Shown here: one piece after another, positions 9,850 through 22,724 of the stretch
Position numbering within the stretch: position 1 is the stretch's first letter
Layout: each line of letters begins with the position of its first letter
From: Amantichitinum ursilacus
Lineage (GTDB): Bacteria; Pseudomonadota; Gammaproteobacteria; Burkholderiales; Chitinibacteraceae
NCBI RefSeq assembly: GCF_001294205.1
Contig: NZ_LAQT01000010.1
Span: 186,001 to 250,000 of the forward strand
Length of the DNA stretch: 64,000 nucleotides
Direction of reading: 5' to 3'
Position numbers and translations under genes: made by a program
Notes under the pieces: model-generated
What the model was told of the DNA's origin: nothing
Database searches by the model: none
Seen by the model: the letters and a program-made list of their open reading frames with translations, nothing else

Positions 9850-10485
9850 ATGAACCAAGTACTGAATGACGGCCTGGCCACGCTGGGCTTAAGCCTGGAC
9901 GAGCAGCAACAACAGCGCTTGCTGGCCTATGTGGGCTTGCTGGAAAAATGGAACAAAACCTACAGCCTGACGGCGATCCGCGAACCGGCGCGCATGGTGC
10001 CGCATCACTTGCTGGATTCGCTGGCCCCGCTGGCGCACCTGGATGCCCCGGCTGGCACGCGCTTGCTGGATGTGGGCTCCGGCTTTGGCACGCCCGGGAT
10101 TCCGATGGCGATTGCACGTCCGGATTGGCAATGGGTATTGCTGGATTCCAATCACAAGAAAACCACGTTTCTGCGCCAGGCCATTCTGGAACTGCAATTG
10201 CCCAATGTGACTGTGGTCAGCGAACGGGTGGAAAGCTATCGTCCCGAAGCGCCGTTTAATGTGATTACGTCGCGCGCATTTGCCGAGCTGGGCGAATTTA
10301 TCAAGCTGACGCGCCATTTGCTGGCCGATGGCGGCTACTGGGCCGCGCTCAAAGGCGTGTATCCTTATGAAGAAATTGCGCAGCTGCCCAAAGACGTGGC
10401 GGCCACCGACGTAATTACGCTCAAGGTGCCCGGCGTTGATGCCGAGCGCTGTCTGGTCATGATCAAGGAACAAGGTTCGCTATGA
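9850..10485 (+). CDS. rsmG: 16S rRNA (guanine-527 N7) methyltransferase
   Basis: Methylates G527 of 16S rRNA with S-adenosylmethionine. The Rossmann SAM-binding motif LLDVGSGFGTPGIPMAI spans about residues 72-88, and VTVVSERVESY and NVITSRAFAEL follow as expected. Length 211 residues is normal. Its stop overlaps the parA start by four bases (ATGA), so the two are translationally coupled. Confidence 0.94.
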   Translation: MNQVLNDGLATLGLSLDEQQQQRLLAYVGLLEKWNKTYSLTAIREPARMVPHHLLDSLAPLAHLDAPAGTRLLDVGSGFGTPGIPMAIARPDWQWVLLDSNHKKTTFLRQAILELQLPNVTVVSERVESYRPEAPFNVITSRAFAELGEFIKLTRHLLADGGYWAALKGVYPYEEIAQLPKDVAATDVITLKVPGVDAERCLVMIKEQGSL

Positions 10486-11270
10486 CGCGAGTACTCGCGA
10501 TTGCCAATCAGAAAGGCGGTGTGGGCAAAACCACGACGGCGGTCAACCTGGCCGCCAGCCTGGTGCATCTGGGCAAGCGCGTCATGCTGATTGATCTGGA
10601 CCCGCAGGCCAACGCCACCATGGGTGCAGGCATCGACAAAAGCAAGGTCAAGGCCACGGTTTACAGCTTGCTGATCGGCGAATCTTCGGTACACGAAGTG
10701 ATGGTGGCCTCCGAAACCGGCGGCTTTGATCTGCTGCCGGCCACGCGCGATCTGGCGGGCGCCGAAGTGGAGCTGGTGGAAGCCCAAGCGCGCGAATCGC
10801 GGCTGAAGCAAGCGTTGGCGCCCGTGGTGAGCAACTATGATTTTGTCATCATCGATTGCCCGCCCGCGCTGAACCTGCTGACGCTGAATGGCCTCGTTGC
10901 CGCCGACGCGGTGCTGATCCCGATGCAGTGCGAATACTATGCGCTGGAAGGTTTGTCCGACCTGGTCAGCACGCTGCGGCGCATCCGCCAGAGCCTGAAC
11001 CGCCGCATCGAGATTGAAGGCTTGTTGCGCACGATGTTTGATCCGCGTTCGACGCTGGCGCAGCAAGTGTCGGATCAGCTGGTGAAGCATTTCACCTCCA
11101 AGCTGTACCACACCGTCATCCCGCGTAATGTGCGTCTGGCCGAAGCGCCCAGCTATGGGCGGCCGATTCTGGCGTACGACAAAACCTCGAAAGGCGCACA
11201 GGCCTATCTGCAACTGGCCGAAGAACTGCTGGCACGGCACAACACGCACGAAGTGGCGCATACGGTCTAA
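10482..11270 (+). CDS. parA: Chromosome partitioning ATPase ParA
   Basis: Deviant-Walker ATPase of chromosome segregation; forms ATP dimers on nucleoid DNA and moves ParB-parS complexes. The P-loop KGGVGKTT with the signature lysine is at residues 11-18, Walker A' DLDPQANAT follows, and DFVIIDCPPAL is the Walker B region. No N-terminal DNA-binding extension is present, so it is the chromosomal Soj type (262 residues) rather than a plasmid ParA. Operon with rsmG and parB. Confidence 0.94.
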   Translation: MTRVLAIANQKGGVGKTTTAVNLAASLVHLGKRVMLIDLDPQANATMGAGIDKSKVKATVYSLLIGESSVHEVMVASETGGFDLLPATRDLAGAEVELVEAQARESRLKQALAPVVSNYDFVIIDCPPALNLLTLNGLVAADAVLIPMQCEYYALEGLSDLVSTLRRIRQSLNRRIEIEGLLRTMFDPRSTLAQQVSDQLVKHFTSKLYHTVIPRNVRLAEAPSYGRPILAYDKTSKGAQAYLQLAEELLARHNTHEVAHTV

Positions 11271-11296
11271 GCGTCGCGACGTAAACGGAACCCGGA

Positions 11297-12142
11297 ATGA
11301 ACAAGAAATTCAAAGGCCTCGGCCGTGGTCTGGATGCGCTGATGGGCGATGCGTCCACCACCGAATCGCTGCAGCAATTGCCGGTTACGGCATTACAACC
11401 CGGCAAGTATCAGCCGCGTAGTCATATCGATGAAGCCGCATTACAAGAACTGGCCGAGTCGATCCGCGCGCAGGGTTTGATGCAGCCGGTGCTGGTGCGT
11501 CTGCTGCCGGGGTCGCTGGAAGACCGTTACGAGATCATCGCGGGTGAACGGCGCTGGCGCGCCAGCCAACTGGCCGGGCTGACCGAGATTCCGGCGCTGG
11601 TGCGCGAAGTGGAAGACGAAGCCGTCGCCGCCATGGCGCTGATCGAAAACATCCAGCGCGAAGACCTGAACGCGCTGGAAGAAGCCGTGGGCATGAGCCG
11701 GCTGATCGAAGAATTTGGCATGACGCACGAAGCAGTTGCGGCTGCGGTGGGTAAATCGCGCGCCAGCGTCAGCAATCTGCTGCGCTTGCTCAACCTGGCC
11801 GAGCCGGTGCGAGATCTGTTATCCACAGGCCAGATCGATATGGGCCATGCGCGCGCATTGTTGGGTTTGCCCACGCTCAAGCAACTGGATGCCGCTCGCA
11901 TCGTCGTGATCAAGGGACTGTCCGTGCGCGAAACCGAAGCGCTAGTCAATCGTCTGCTGCAAGACGCTCCCGAAAAAACCGAAAAGAAAATGGATGCGGA
12001 TATTTCGCGTCTGCAAGAAGAAGTATCCAGCCGTATCGGCGCGCCGGTGGCCATCCGTCACGGTAAGCGAGGCAATGGCAAAGTGACCATTGATTACGCG
12101 AGTCTGGAAGATCTTGATCGATTACTAGCGCTGCTTCGTTGA
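11297..12142 (+). CDS. parB: Chromosome partitioning protein ParB
   Basis: CTP-dependent DNA clamp loaded at parS palindromes. Seen: the Ala/Lys-rich N-terminus with LGRGLDALMGD for ParA stimulation, the CTP-binding motif GERRWRA at residues 83-89, the ENIQREDLNALEEA segment, a helix-turn-helix around EAVAAAVGKSRASVSNLLRLL, and a C-terminal dimerisation region. Length 281 residues is normal. It starts 26 bases after parA. The 196 bases to atpI hold a small hairpin (12178-12192, no T-run) and the atp promoter. Confidence 0.94.
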   Translation: MNKKFKGLGRGLDALMGDASTTESLQQLPVTALQPGKYQPRSHIDEAALQELAESIRAQGLMQPVLVRLLPGSLEDRYEIIAGERRWRASQLAGLTEIPALVREVEDEAVAAMALIENIQREDLNALEEAVGMSRLIEEFGMTHEAVAAAVGKSRASVSNLLRLLNLAEPVRDLLSTGQIDMGHARALLGLPTLKQLDAARIVVIKGLSVRETEALVNRLLQDAPEKTEKKMDADISRLQEEVSSRIGAPVAIRHGKRGNGKVTIDYASLEDLDRLLALLR

Positions 12143-12281
12143 TTGCGGCAAACTGTCGCCGCGTTACGCTAAAGATTGCACCGCATCGGTGCATTGTCAG
12201 GCGGGATTTGTAGCCAGGACGCCGTCAGTTACAGATCCACCACAGATCGCGCAGAAAACCCTGTAACTTCAATGCGTAAAA

Positions 12282-12311
12282 TTGACGCGCAGCAGCGTCA
12301 ATCCGTATAAT
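12282..12311 (+). promoter_or_regulatory. Sigma70-type promoter of the atp operon
   Basis: TTGACG (12282-12287) and a perfect TATAAT (12306-12311) are separated by 18 bases, placing transcription start near 12318 and leaving about 20 bases to the atpI ATG. The -35 is part of an exact inverted repeat TTGACGC (12282-12288) / GCGTCAA (12295-12301), which could be an operator or an upstream hairpin. Confidence 0.8.
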
Positions 12312-12338
12312 CTCCGGATATTTGCCTGGCGTAGCAAA

Positions 12339-13911
<1,573 letters not shown>

Positions 13912-13950
13912 TCAGAGTCAAGTCACCGCGAACAACTGGAGGGCTACAAC

Positions 13951-14421
13951 GTGGAATTCAATACTTCCCTCATCGGCCAGGTAATTACTTTTGCCTTGCT
14001 GGTGTGGTTCACGATGAAAGTCGTGTGGCCTCCGCTGACCGGGATGATGGAAAAGCGCGCACAGCGCATCGCTGAAGGTCTTTCAGCGGCGGACCGTGCC
14101 AGACAAGATCTGGCCAACGCCGAGAAAGCCTCTGCCGATAAGCTGCGCGAAGCCAAGGCTAGCGCTGCCGAGCTGGTTGCTCAGGCAGAAAAACGCGCTA
14201 ACCAGATCATCGACGAGGCGAAAGAAAAGGCCAAGGTCGAAGGCGAACGCATCACTGCGGGCGCTCAGGCCGAAATCACGCAGCAACTCGAGCAAGCCCG
14301 TGGCGTGTTGCGTCAACAGGTTGCCAGTCTGGCGCTTGCTGGTGCGACCAAAATCCTGCAGCGCGAAATCGATGCAGGCAAGCACGCCGAGCTGCTGGAA
14401 TCGATCAAAGCGGAACTGTAA
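13951..14421 (+). CDS. atpF: ATP synthase Fo subunit b
   Basis: Peripheral-stalk subunit: one N-terminal helix (LIGQVITFALLVWFTMKVVWPPL) followed by a long charged coiled coil. 156 residues, exactly the usual size. It starts with GTG at 13951 behind a CTGGAGGG ribosome site. Seven bases separate it from atpH. Confidence 0.95.
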   Translation: MEFNTSLIGQVITFALLVWFTMKVVWPPLTGMMEKRAQRIAEGLSAADRARQDLANAEKASADKLREAKASAAELVAQAEKRANQIIDEAKEKAKVEGERITAGAQAEITQQLEQARGVLRQQVASLALAGATKILQREIDAGKHAELLESIKAEL

Positions 14422-14428
14422 GACAGTC

Positions 14429-14962
14429 ATGGCAGAACTCAATACCGTCGCAAGGCCGTACGCCGAGGCCATTTTCCGTCTTGCCAAAGAACAAGGCTCG
14501 CTGGCGCAGTGGTCTGAATCGCTGGCGCGACTTGATCAGGTGGCTCAGGACCAGAAGGTCCAGGACATCGTGGCTGACCCCCAACTATCCGCTGCTCAGG
14601 TCAAGCAGATCCTGCTGCAACTGGTTGACGCGAACGACGAGGCTACGGCCAATTTCATCACCCTGGTGCTGGAAAACCGCCGCTTTGCCGTAGTGCCCGC
14701 CATCCGCGAGCAGTTTGAATCGCTGAAGGCTGCTGAAGAAGGTCGTGTGGGTGTAACGCTGGAATCCGCGTTTGCACTGACCGATCCGCAAGCCAATGAG
14801 CTGCTGCAGGCTGTGGCACGGCACTTTCACCAGAACGTGACCGCCAAAGTGGTGGTTAACCCCGATCTGATCGGCGGCGTGAAGGTGACGGTAGGAGATC
14901 TCGTGATCGACGCATCCATTGCCGGCAAGCTCTCTGAACTGGCGACGAGCCTGAAGAGTTAG
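14429..14962 (+). CDS. atpH: ATP synthase F1 subunit delta
   Basis: Joins the peripheral stalk to the top of F1. 177 residues from ATG 14429 ([19 protein letters not shown]), the classic OSCP/delta start; the C-terminal motif [21 protein letters not shown] is complete. A longer reading frame upstream runs through atpF and is not real. Stop is followed after 11 bases by atpA. Confidence 0.95.
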   Translation: MAELNTVARPYAEAIFRLAKEQGSLAQWSESLARLDQVAQDQKVQDIVADPQLSAAQVKQILLQLVDANDEATANFITLVLENRRFAVVPAIREQFESLKAAEEGRVGVTLESAFALTDPQANELLQAVARHFHQNVTAKVVVNPDLIGGVKVTVGDLVIDASIAGKLSELATSLKS

Positions 14963-14973
14963 GAGATTTTTTA

Positions 14974-16515
14974 ATGCAACTCAATCCGTCTGAAATCAGT
15001 GAACTGATCAAGGCCCGGATCCAGAACCTGTCCGCGGGCGCCCAAAGCGCCAACGTCGGCACGGTTGTGTCGGTCACCGACGGTATCGTCCGCATTCACG
15101 GCTTGTCCGAAGTAATGCAGGGCGAAATGCTGGAATTCCCGGGTAACACGTTTGGCCTGGCACTGAATCTGGAGCGTGACTCCGTCGGTGCCGTGGTGAT
15201 GGGTGAATACACCCACATCGCCGAAGGCGACGAAGTCAAATGTACCGGTCGTATTCTTGAAGTACCGGTCGGTCCGGAACTGGTTGGCCGCGTGGTCAAC
15301 TCGCTGGGCCAACCGATTGACGGCAAGGGCCCGATCAACGCCAAGCTGTCCAGCCCGATCGAAAAGATCGCGCCGGGCGTGATTGCGCGTAAGTCGGTTG
15401 ACCAGCCGTTGCAAACCGGCCTGAAAGCCATCGACACCATGGTGCCGATCGGCCGTGGTCAGCGCGAGCTGATCATTGGTGACCGCCAGACCGGCAAGAC
15501 TGCCGTTGCCCTGGACGCCATCATCAACCAGAAAGGCACGGGCGTTACGTGTATCTATGTTGCTATCGGCCAGAAAGCCTCGTCGATTGCCAACGTGGTG
15601 CGCAAGCTCGAAGAACACGGCGCAATGGGCCACACCATTGTGGTTGCTGCCGCTGCTTCTGAATCGGCCGCGCTGCAATACATTGCTGCGTACGCCGGTT
15701 GCGCCATGGGCGAATACTTCCGCGACCGCGGTGAAGACGCACTGATCGTTTATGACGATCTGTCCAAGCAAGCTGTGGCTTATCGCCAGATCTCGCTGCT
15801 GCTGCGTCGTCCGCCGGGCCGTGAAGCTTACCCGGGTGACGTGTTCTATCTGCACTCGCGTCTGCTTGAGCGTGCTGCGCGTATCAACGCCGAAGAAGTT
15901 GAAAAACTCACCAACGGCGAAGTGAAAGGCAAGACCGGTTCGCTGACCGCCCTGCCGATCATCGAAACGCAAGCAGGCGACGTTTCCGCCTTCGTTCCGA
16001 CCAACGTGATCTCGATCACCGACGGCCAGATCTTCCTGGAAACCGACTTGTTCAACGCCGGTATCCGCCCCGCCATGAACGCTGGTATTTCGGTATCGCG
16101 CGTTGGTGGTGCTGCGCAGACCAAGGTCGTGAAGAAGCTCGGCGGCGGTGTGCGTCTGGCGCTGGCTCAGTATCGTGAACTGGCTGCGTTCGCGCAGTTT
16201 GCTTCCGATCTGGACGAAGCCACTCGCAAACAGCTCGAGCGCGGCAAGATGGTTACCGAACTGATGAAGCAGGCTCAATACAGCCCGCTGTCGGTAGGTG
16301 AACTGGGTATCACGCTGCTGCTGATCGCCAAGGGTTCGTTCGATGATGTCGCGGTAGAACGCGCTCTGTCGTTCGAAAACGGCTTCCGTGCTTACGTCAA
16401 GGCTAACCACGCCGACGTACTCGGTCGTATCGATGCCAAGGGCGAGCTGTCTGGCGATGATGAAGCCACGCTGCTGAAGGCTGTTGCTTCGTTCAAAGCC
16501 TCCGGCGCTTATTGA
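14974..16515 (+). CDS. atpA: ATP synthase F1 subunit alpha
   Basis: Non-catalytic nucleotide-binding subunit of F1. Walker A GDRQTGKT is at residues 169-176, the same as in E. coli, and 513 residues is the standard length. The N-terminus [16 protein letters not shown] binds the delta subunit. AGGAGA precedes the ATG. Part of atpIBEFHAGDC. Confidence 0.97.
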   Translation: MQLNPSEISELIKARIQNLSAGAQSANVGTVVSVTDGIVRIHGLSEVMQGEMLEFPGNTFGLALNLERDSVGAVVMGEYTHIAEGDEVKCTGRILEVPVGPELVGRVVNSLGQPIDGKGPINAKLSSPIEKIAPGVIARKSVDQPLQTGLKAIDTMVPIGRGQRELIIGDRQTGKTAVALDAIINQKGTGVTCIYVAIGQKASSIANVVRKLEEHGAMGHTIVVAAAASESAALQYIAAYAGCAMGEYFRDRGEDALIVYDDLSKQAVAYRQISLLLRRPPGREAYPGDVFYLHSRLLERAARINAEEVEKLTNGEVKGKTGSLTALPIIETQAGDVSAFVPTNVISITDGQIFLETDLFNAGIRPAMNAGISVSRVGGAAQTKVVKKLGGGVRLALAQYRELAAFAQFASDLDEATRKQLERGKMVTELMKQAQYSPLSVGELGITLLLIAKGSFDDVAVERALSFENGFRAYVKANHADVLGRIDAKGELSGDDEATLLKAVASFKASGAY

Positions 16516-16542
16516 TTCGGTCACTGGATAAGGAACTGAATC

Positions 16543-17412
16543 ATGGCAGGCGGTAAAGAGATCCGTACCAAGATCAAAAGCGTAAAAAACACGCAGAAGA
16601 TCACCCGCGCCATGGAAATGGTTGCGACGTCCAAGATGCGTAAGGCTCAGGAGCGCATGCGCGCTGCCCGTCCTTATGGCGAAAAGATCCGTGCTGTTGC
16701 CAGCCACCTTTCGCAAGCATTCGTGGACTATCCGCATCCGTACCTCCAGAAGCGCGATAGCGTTAAACGGGTTGGCCTGATCGTGGTTACGTCGGACAAG
16801 GGTCTGTGCGGGGGTCTTAACACCAACGCACTGCGCCTTGCCGTCAACAAGATGAAGGAATATAGCCAGAATGGCGCTGAAATCGCGGTTACCACCATTG
16901 GTAACAAGGGTTTCAGCTTCATGGGCCGCAATGGCGCCCAGGTGATTTCGTCTGCAGTCGGTCTGGGTGATACGCCCCACCTTGAAGCTTTGGTCGGTCC
17001 GATCAAAGTGATGGTGGACGCGTACATCGCCGGCGAAGTGGATGAAGTCCAGCTGGTCTATACGAAGTTCATAAACACCATGAAGCAAGAGCCCACGGTA
17101 GAGCAGTTGCTGCCGTTGTCCGGTGAAGACTTTAAAGGTCCGGACCACGACTACAACTGGGAATACCTGTTCGAGCCGGATGCCAAGACCGTCATTGACG
17201 ACCTGATGAGCCGCTACATTGAAGCGCTGATTTACCAGGCCGTGGCGGAAAACATGGCATCCGAACAGGCTGCACGCATGGTGGCCATGAAGGCTGCAAC
17301 CGACAACGCCGACAAGGTGATCGGCAACCTGCAACTGCTGTACAACAAAACCCGTCAAGCTGCGATTACGAAAGAACTTTCGGAAATCGTATCCGGCGCG
17401 GCAGCAGTTTAA
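16543..17412 (+). CDS. atpG: ATP synthase F1 subunit gamma
   Basis: Central rotor shaft. The N-terminal helix ([20 protein letters not shown]) and the C-terminal helix ([18 protein letters not shown]) form the coiled coil that turns inside the alpha-beta ring; [11 protein letters not shown] is the family signature. 289 residues, normal. Confidence 0.96.
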   Translation: MAGGKEIRTKIKSVKNTQKITRAMEMVATSKMRKAQERMRAARPYGEKIRAVASHLSQAFVDYPHPYLQKRDSVKRVGLIVVTSDKGLCGGLNTNALRLAVNKMKEYSQNGAEIAVTTIGNKGFSFMGRNGAQVISSAVGLGDTPHLEALVGPIKVMVDAYIAGEVDEVQLVYTKFINTMKQEPTVEQLLPLSGEDFKGPDHDYNWEYLFEPDAKTVIDDLMSRYIEALIYQAVAENMASEQAARMVAMKAATDNADKVIGNLQLLYNKTRQAAITKELSEIVSGAAAV

Positions 17413-17443
17413 GCAGGCGGCCCAACTGTATAGAGAAGATTAG

Positions 17444-18832
<1,389 letters not shown>

Positions 18833-18844
18833 GGAGCTGAGGCA

Positions 18845-19273
18845 ATGGCGATGACTATGCATGTCGACGTGGTAAGCGCTGAAGCGCTGATCTTCTCCGG
18901 TAACGCCGAATTCTTTACGGCACCGGCAGAAGGTGGCGAAGTCGGTATTTATCCGCGTCACGCGCCGTTGCTGACCCGCATCCGCCCTGGCGCCGTGCGC
19001 ATCAAGCTGGCCAACTCGAACGAACCGGATGTCATCCTGTACGTGTCGGGCGGCCTGCTTGAAGTACAACCGGACGGGATTACCGTTCTGGCTGACACGG
19101 CCATTCGTGGTGCGGACATCGACGAAGCCAAGGCCCGCGAAGCCAAAGCCAAGGCAGAAGAAGCCTTGAAGAACCGCAAGACCCAGATGGATTACGCCAT
19201 GGCGCAAGCCGAACTGGTCGAAGCGGTGGCCAAGCTCGCAGTAATCGAAAAACTCAGAAAGCGCGGCCACTAA
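18845..19273 (+). CDS. atpC: ATP synthase F1 subunit epsilon
   Basis: Rotor subunit that also inhibits reverse ATP hydrolysis. The N-terminal beta-sandwich ([20 protein letters not shown]) and a two-helix C-terminus are both present over 142 residues. The AAGGAG site at 18831-18836 overlaps the atpD stop and sets the start at 18845. It ends the operon before a strong terminator. Confidence 0.95.
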   Translation: MAMTMHVDVVSAEALIFSGNAEFFTAPAEGGEVGIYPRHAPLLTRIRPGAVRIKLANSNEPDVILYVSGGLLEVQPDGITVLADTAIRGADIDEAKAREAKAKAEEALKNRKTQMDYAMAQAELVEAVAKLAVIEKLRKRGH

Positions 19274-19294
19274 GCCTGCGCAATCGGAGACCCC

Positions 19295-19322
19295 AAAAGG
19301 CAGCGTGCAAACGCTGCCTTTT
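19295..19322 (+). terminator. Rho-independent terminator of the atp operon
   Basis: AAAAGGCAGCGT (19295-19306) pairs perfectly with ACGCTGCCTTTT (19311-19322) around a GCAA tetraloop, followed by TTATT. Confidence 0.93.
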
Positions 19323-19392
19323 TTATTGCCCGTCGCCGCCATAGCGCCACACGGGTAAAATGCCCGGCTACGCTCAGTTAACCGGATCGCCC

Positions 19393-20766
19393 ATGTCTCG
19401 TCTCGATGTCGTCATCCTTGCCGCCGGGCAAGGCAAACGTATGTATTCCAGCCTGCCCAAGGTCTTGCATCCGCTGGCGGGCAAACCGTTGCTGCAACAC
19501 GTGCTGGATACCTCGCGCGCGCTGCAACCGGAACGCACCATCGTCGTATACGGCCATGGCGGCGAGCAGGTGCAGAGCGCGTTGGCCGGCCACGCCGATC
19601 TGGGCTGGGCGCATCAGGCGCAACAGCTGGGCACTGGCCATGCGCTAGCGCAGGCGCTGCCGCAACTGCAAGGCGACATCACGCTGATGTTGTACGGCGA
19701 CGTGCCGCTGACGCGTATCGATACCTTGAAACAACTACTGTCCGCAGCCGACGGCGGCAAGCTGGGCATCCTGACGGTTACGCTGGCCAACCCCACCGGC
19801 TATGGCCGCATCGTGCGCAACGCCGAAAACCAGGTGCAAAGCATCGTCGAGCAAAAAGACGCCACACCCGCCCAGGCCGCCATTCAGGAAATCAACACCG
19901 GCATCCTGGCGCTGCCCACCGCGCGCCTGGCCAAATGGCTATCCGAACTTAAAAACGACAACGCCCAGGGCGAGTACTACGCCACCGACCTGATCGCCTT
20001 GGCCGTGCGTGACAGCGTGCCCGTCGTCACCACTCAACCGGCGTACGCGTGGGAAGCCGAAGGCATCAATAACAAGGTGCAACTGGCGCAGCTGGAACGC
20101 ATCCACCAACTGAATCAGGCGCACGATCTGCTGGTGGCTGGCGTGACGCTGGCAGACCCGGCGCGCATCGATATTCGCGGCACGCTGCAGCATGGCAAAG
20201 ACGTGAGCGTGGATATCAACTGTATTTTTGAAGGCGACGTCAGCCTGGGCGACAACGTCACCATTGGCGCGCACTGCTTTCTGCGCAACGTGAAGATCGC
20301 TGCGGGCGTCACCATCCAGCCCTACAGCCATTTGCAAGACGCCGAAGTGGGCACCAACGCGCAGATTGGCCCGTACGCGCGCCTGCGCCCCGGCGCGCAA
20401 CTGGCGTCTGATGTGCATATCGGCAACTTTGTTGAAGTTAAAAACGCGCAGATCGGCGTGGGCAGCAAAGTTAATCATCTGTCGTATATCGGTGATGCGG
20501 AAATCGGCACGCAAACCAATATTGGCGCGGGCACCATCACGTGTAATTACGACGGTGTGAACAAGCACAAAACCATCATCGGCAATGAAGTGCGCATCGG
20601 CTCCAACGCCAGCTTGGTAGCGCCGGTGACCATCGGCGATCGCGCCACCACCGGTGCGGGCTCGGTGATCAGCAAAAACGCGCCAGCCGGTGAACTGACT
20701 ATCGCGCGCGCGCGCCAGGTGACCGTCCCCGGCTGGCAGCGCCCGGAAAAACCCGCCAAAAAATAA
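19393..20766 (+). CDS. glmU: Bifunctional GlmU (GlcNAc-1-P uridyltransferase / GlcN-1-P acetyltransferase)
   Basis: Makes UDP-GlcNAc for peptidoglycan and lipid A. The N-terminal half carries the uridyltransferase motif [19 protein letters not shown]; the C-terminal half is a left-handed beta-helix of hexapeptide repeats with [21 protein letters not shown]. The ATG at 19393 gives 457 residues (E. coli 456); an upstream in-frame start at 19360 is less likely. It feeds the wall genes further along the window. Confidence 0.96.
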   Translation: MSRLDVVILAAGQGKRMYSSLPKVLHPLAGKPLLQHVLDTSRALQPERTIVVYGHGGEQVQSALAGHADLGWAHQAQQLGTGHALAQALPQLQGDITLMLYGDVPLTRIDTLKQLLSAADGGKLGILTVTLANPTGYGRIVRNAENQVQSIVEQKDATPAQAAIQEINTGILALPTARLAKWLSELKNDNAQGEYYATDLIALAVRDSVPVVTTQPAYAWEAEGINNKVQLAQLERIHQLNQAHDLLVAGVTLADPARIDIRGTLQHGKDVSVDINCIFEGDVSLGDNVTIGAHCFLRNVKIAAGVTIQPYSHLQDAEVGTNAQIGPYARLRPGAQLASDVHIGNFVEVKNAQIGVGSKVNHLSYIGDAEIGTQTNIGAGTITCNYDGVNKHKTIIGNEVRIGSNASLVAPVTIGDRATTGAGSVISKNAPAGELTIARARQVTVPGWQRPEKPAKK

Positions 20767-20812
20767 GCACATGGCGCGTGTTACAATCACGCCCAATTGC
20801 GCCGCCTCGGTT

Positions 20813-20840
20813 TTATCCACAAGCAACACAGTGTGGATAA
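20813..20840. other. Inverted pair of consensus DnaA boxes
   Basis: TTATCCACA (20813-20821) and its exact reverse complement TGTGGATAA (20832-20840) face each other across ten bases in the 150-base glmU-ychF gap. Both are perfect matches to the strong DnaA box. The same symmetry could form an RNA hairpin, but there is no T-run. Confidence 0.6.
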
Positions 20841-20916
20841 CCCGATGTGGCGCGTCACCCTTTACAGGCGCGCTGATTGTGGTCAGCGCCGCCCAGCAAC
20901 CTGAAGGACGCACCTC

Positions 20917-22008
20917 ATGAGTCTCAAATGCGGCATCGTGGGTTTGCCCAACGTTGGCAAATCCACGCTGTTCAATGCCCTGACCAAAGCCGGCATCGAA
21001 GCAGCCAACTATCCGTTCTGCACCATTGAACCCAACGTCGGCATCGTTGAAGTGCCGGACGCGCGTCTGGGCCAGCTGGCCGAAATCATCAAGCCGCAAA
21101 AAATCGTGCCGGCCATCGTCGAGTTTGTGGATATCGCCGGCCTGGTCGCGGGCGCCAGCAAGGGCGAAGGCCTGGGCAACCAGTTCCTGGCCAACATCCG
21201 CGAGACCGACGCCATCGTCAACGTAGTGCGTTGCTTTGAAAACGACAATATCGTGCACGTGGCCGGCCGCGTCGACCCGATCGACGATATCGCCGTGATC
21301 GGCACCGAACTGGCACTGGCTGATATGGCCACGGTCGAGAAATCGATCCAGCGCGACGGCAAGAAAGCCAAGAGCGGTGACAAGGAAGCGCAAAAGCTGG
21401 TGGCCGTGCTGGAAAAAATCCTGCCGGTGCTCAACGAAGGCCGCCCGGCCCGTTCGGTAAAGCTGACTGACGAAGAAAAAGCCATCATCAAGCCGCTGTG
21501 CCTGCTGACTGCCAAGCCCGCCATGTATGTGGCCAACGTGGCGGAAGACGGTTTCCAGAACAACCCGCTGCTGGACAAGGTTAGCGAATACGCCAAGCTG
21601 GAAGGCGCCCCGGTGGTGGCCGTGTGTGCCGCCATCGAATCCGAAATCGCTGAGCTGCCGGATGAAGACAAAGCCGAGTTCCTGAACGAACTGGGCCTGG
21701 AAGAACCGGGCCTGAACCGCCTGATTCGCGCTGGCTTTGATCTGCTGGGCCTGCAAACCTACTTCACCGCTGGCGTAAAAGAAGTGCGCGCCTGGACTAT
21801 CCACAAAGGCGACACCGCCCCGCAAGCCGCCGGCGTAATCCACACCGACTTCGAACGCGGCTTTATCCGCGCGCAAACCATCGGCTTTGACGATTACATC
21901 ACCTACAAGGGTGAACAAGGCGCCAAAGAAGCCGGCAAGATGCGCGCTGAAGGTAAGGAATATGTGGTTAAGGATGGGGATGTGCTGAACTTCCTGTTCA
22001 ACGTTTAA
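20917..22008 (+). CDS. ychF: Redox-responsive ATPase YchF
   Basis: Obg-related P-loop NTPase that prefers ATP and associates with ribosomes. G1 is [14 protein letters not shown] near residue 8, G3 is [20 protein letters not shown], and the G4 position reads NVAED instead of NKxD, the change that gives ATP preference. A TGS-like C-terminal domain ends in [15 protein letters not shown]. 363 residues, normal. Stand-alone gene followed by a terminator. Confidence 0.95.
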   Translation: MSLKCGIVGLPNVGKSTLFNALTKAGIEAANYPFCTIEPNVGIVEVPDARLGQLAEIIKPQKIVPAIVEFVDIAGLVAGASKGEGLGNQFLANIRETDAIVNVVRCFENDNIVHVAGRVDPIDDIAVIGTELALADMATVEKSIQRDGKKAKSGDKEAQKLVAVLEKILPVLNEGRPARSVKLTDEEKAIIKPLCLLTAKPAMYVANVAEDGFQNNPLLDKVSEYAKLEGAPVVAVCAAIESEIAELPDEDKAEFLNELGLEEPGLNRLIRAGFDLLGLQTYFTAGVKEVRAWTIHKGDTAPQAAGVIHTDFERGFIRAQTIGFDDYITYKGEQGAKEAGKMRAEGKEYVVKDGDVLNFLFNV

Positions 22009-22021
22009 GCGCCCGCCAGAG

Positions 22022-22056
22022 GCTGGATGCGGTTGTAGACCGCGTCCAGCGCTGTT
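22022..22056 (+). terminator. Terminator after ychF
   Basis: GCTGGATGCGG (22022-22032) pairs with CCGCGTCCAGC (22040-22050), one G-T pair in the stem, then GCTGTTTT. Confidence 0.7.
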
Positions 22057-22126
22057 TTGCCCATCGCCGCTTCTCAATCGGCGATCCCTCTGCCTTCTTT
22101 CGCATCCGCCCGCACGGAGCCCACCC

Positions 22127-22510
22127 ATGCCCATGCAGCACATCCACCACGTTGCCGTCATCTGTTCCGACTACCCGCGCGCCAAACATTTCTACACCCA
22201 GGTGTTGGGCTTGCCGGTGATCGCCGAAACCTACCGCGAGGCACGTGATTCGTGGAAGCTCGACCTGGCCATAGGCGATGCGCAGATTGAGTTGTTTTCG
22301 TTTCCCGGTGCGCCGGCGCGGCCGTCTTACCCGGAAGCCCAAGGCTTGCGCCATCTGGCGTTTGCTGTGGATAACATCGATGCCGCGATTGCCGATCTGC
22401 ATGCGCACGGCGTGCAAACCGAGCCCGTGCGCACCGATGAGCTGACCGGCAAGCGCTTTACCTTTTTCAGTGATCCGGACGGCCTGCCGCTGGAGTTGTA
22501 TCAGCGCTAA
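22127..22510 (+). CDS. VOC/glyoxalase-fold metalloprotein (YaeR-like)
   Basis: 127-residue vicinal-oxygen-chelate protein with two beta-alpha-beta-beta-beta modules. Four metal-ligand positions are present: His in IHHVAVICSDYPRA, Glu in IELFSFPG, His in LRHLAFAVDNI and Glu in LPLELYQ. It resembles the small YaeR/GloA2 group of unknown substrate. ATG 22127 follows CGGAG; 22133 is an alternative. No neighbour suggests a pathway. A perfect DnaA-box sequence lies in the VDNI codons (22366-22374). Confidence 0.8.
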   Translation: MPMQHIHHVAVICSDYPRAKHFYTQVLGLPVIAETYREARDSWKLDLAIGDAQIELFSFPGAPARPSYPEAQGLRHLAFAVDNIDAAIADLHAHGVQTEPVRTDELTGKRFTFFSDPDGLPLELYQR

Positions 22511-22557
22511 GCACACGTAAGAACGCCGCCACAGCAGTCCGCACCGCGCGGTTTACG

Positions 22558-22604
22558 CCAGCTATCCCCTGCTGAAGGCAGGCTCCGAAGTCTCCGATAG
22601 CTGG
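22558..22604. repeat. Inverted repeat before the polysaccharide locus
   Basis: CCAGCTATC (22558-22566) is the exact reverse complement of GATAGCTGG (22596-22604), with a smaller CTGC/GCAG hairpin inside. It sits between the VOC gene and the flippase, and could be a leader structure or operator for the polysaccharide genes, or a 3' end of the preceding gene. Confidence 0.45.
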
Positions 22605-22724
22605 CTAATTGTGTTCCAGGAAAAATGCGCCTTTCGCTCACGCGTCCGTCGCTTTCGTCCTGGTGCCCGCCCTCATGAACCCCGTTGTTAACCCGTCCGC
22701 CGCGCTGCGGTCGCGGCCCTTTTG

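Noticed and set aside
14971-17358. Long minus-strand ORF of 795 codons opposite atpA and atpG
   Set aside because: It mirrors the codons of two certain ATP synthase genes; GC-rich codon bias leaves the antisense frame open. No family pattern in its translation.
19939-22161. Minus-strand ORF of 740 codons opposite glmU and ychF
   Set aside because: Shadow frame; it also crosses the glmU-ychF gap with its DnaA boxes and has no recognisable motif.
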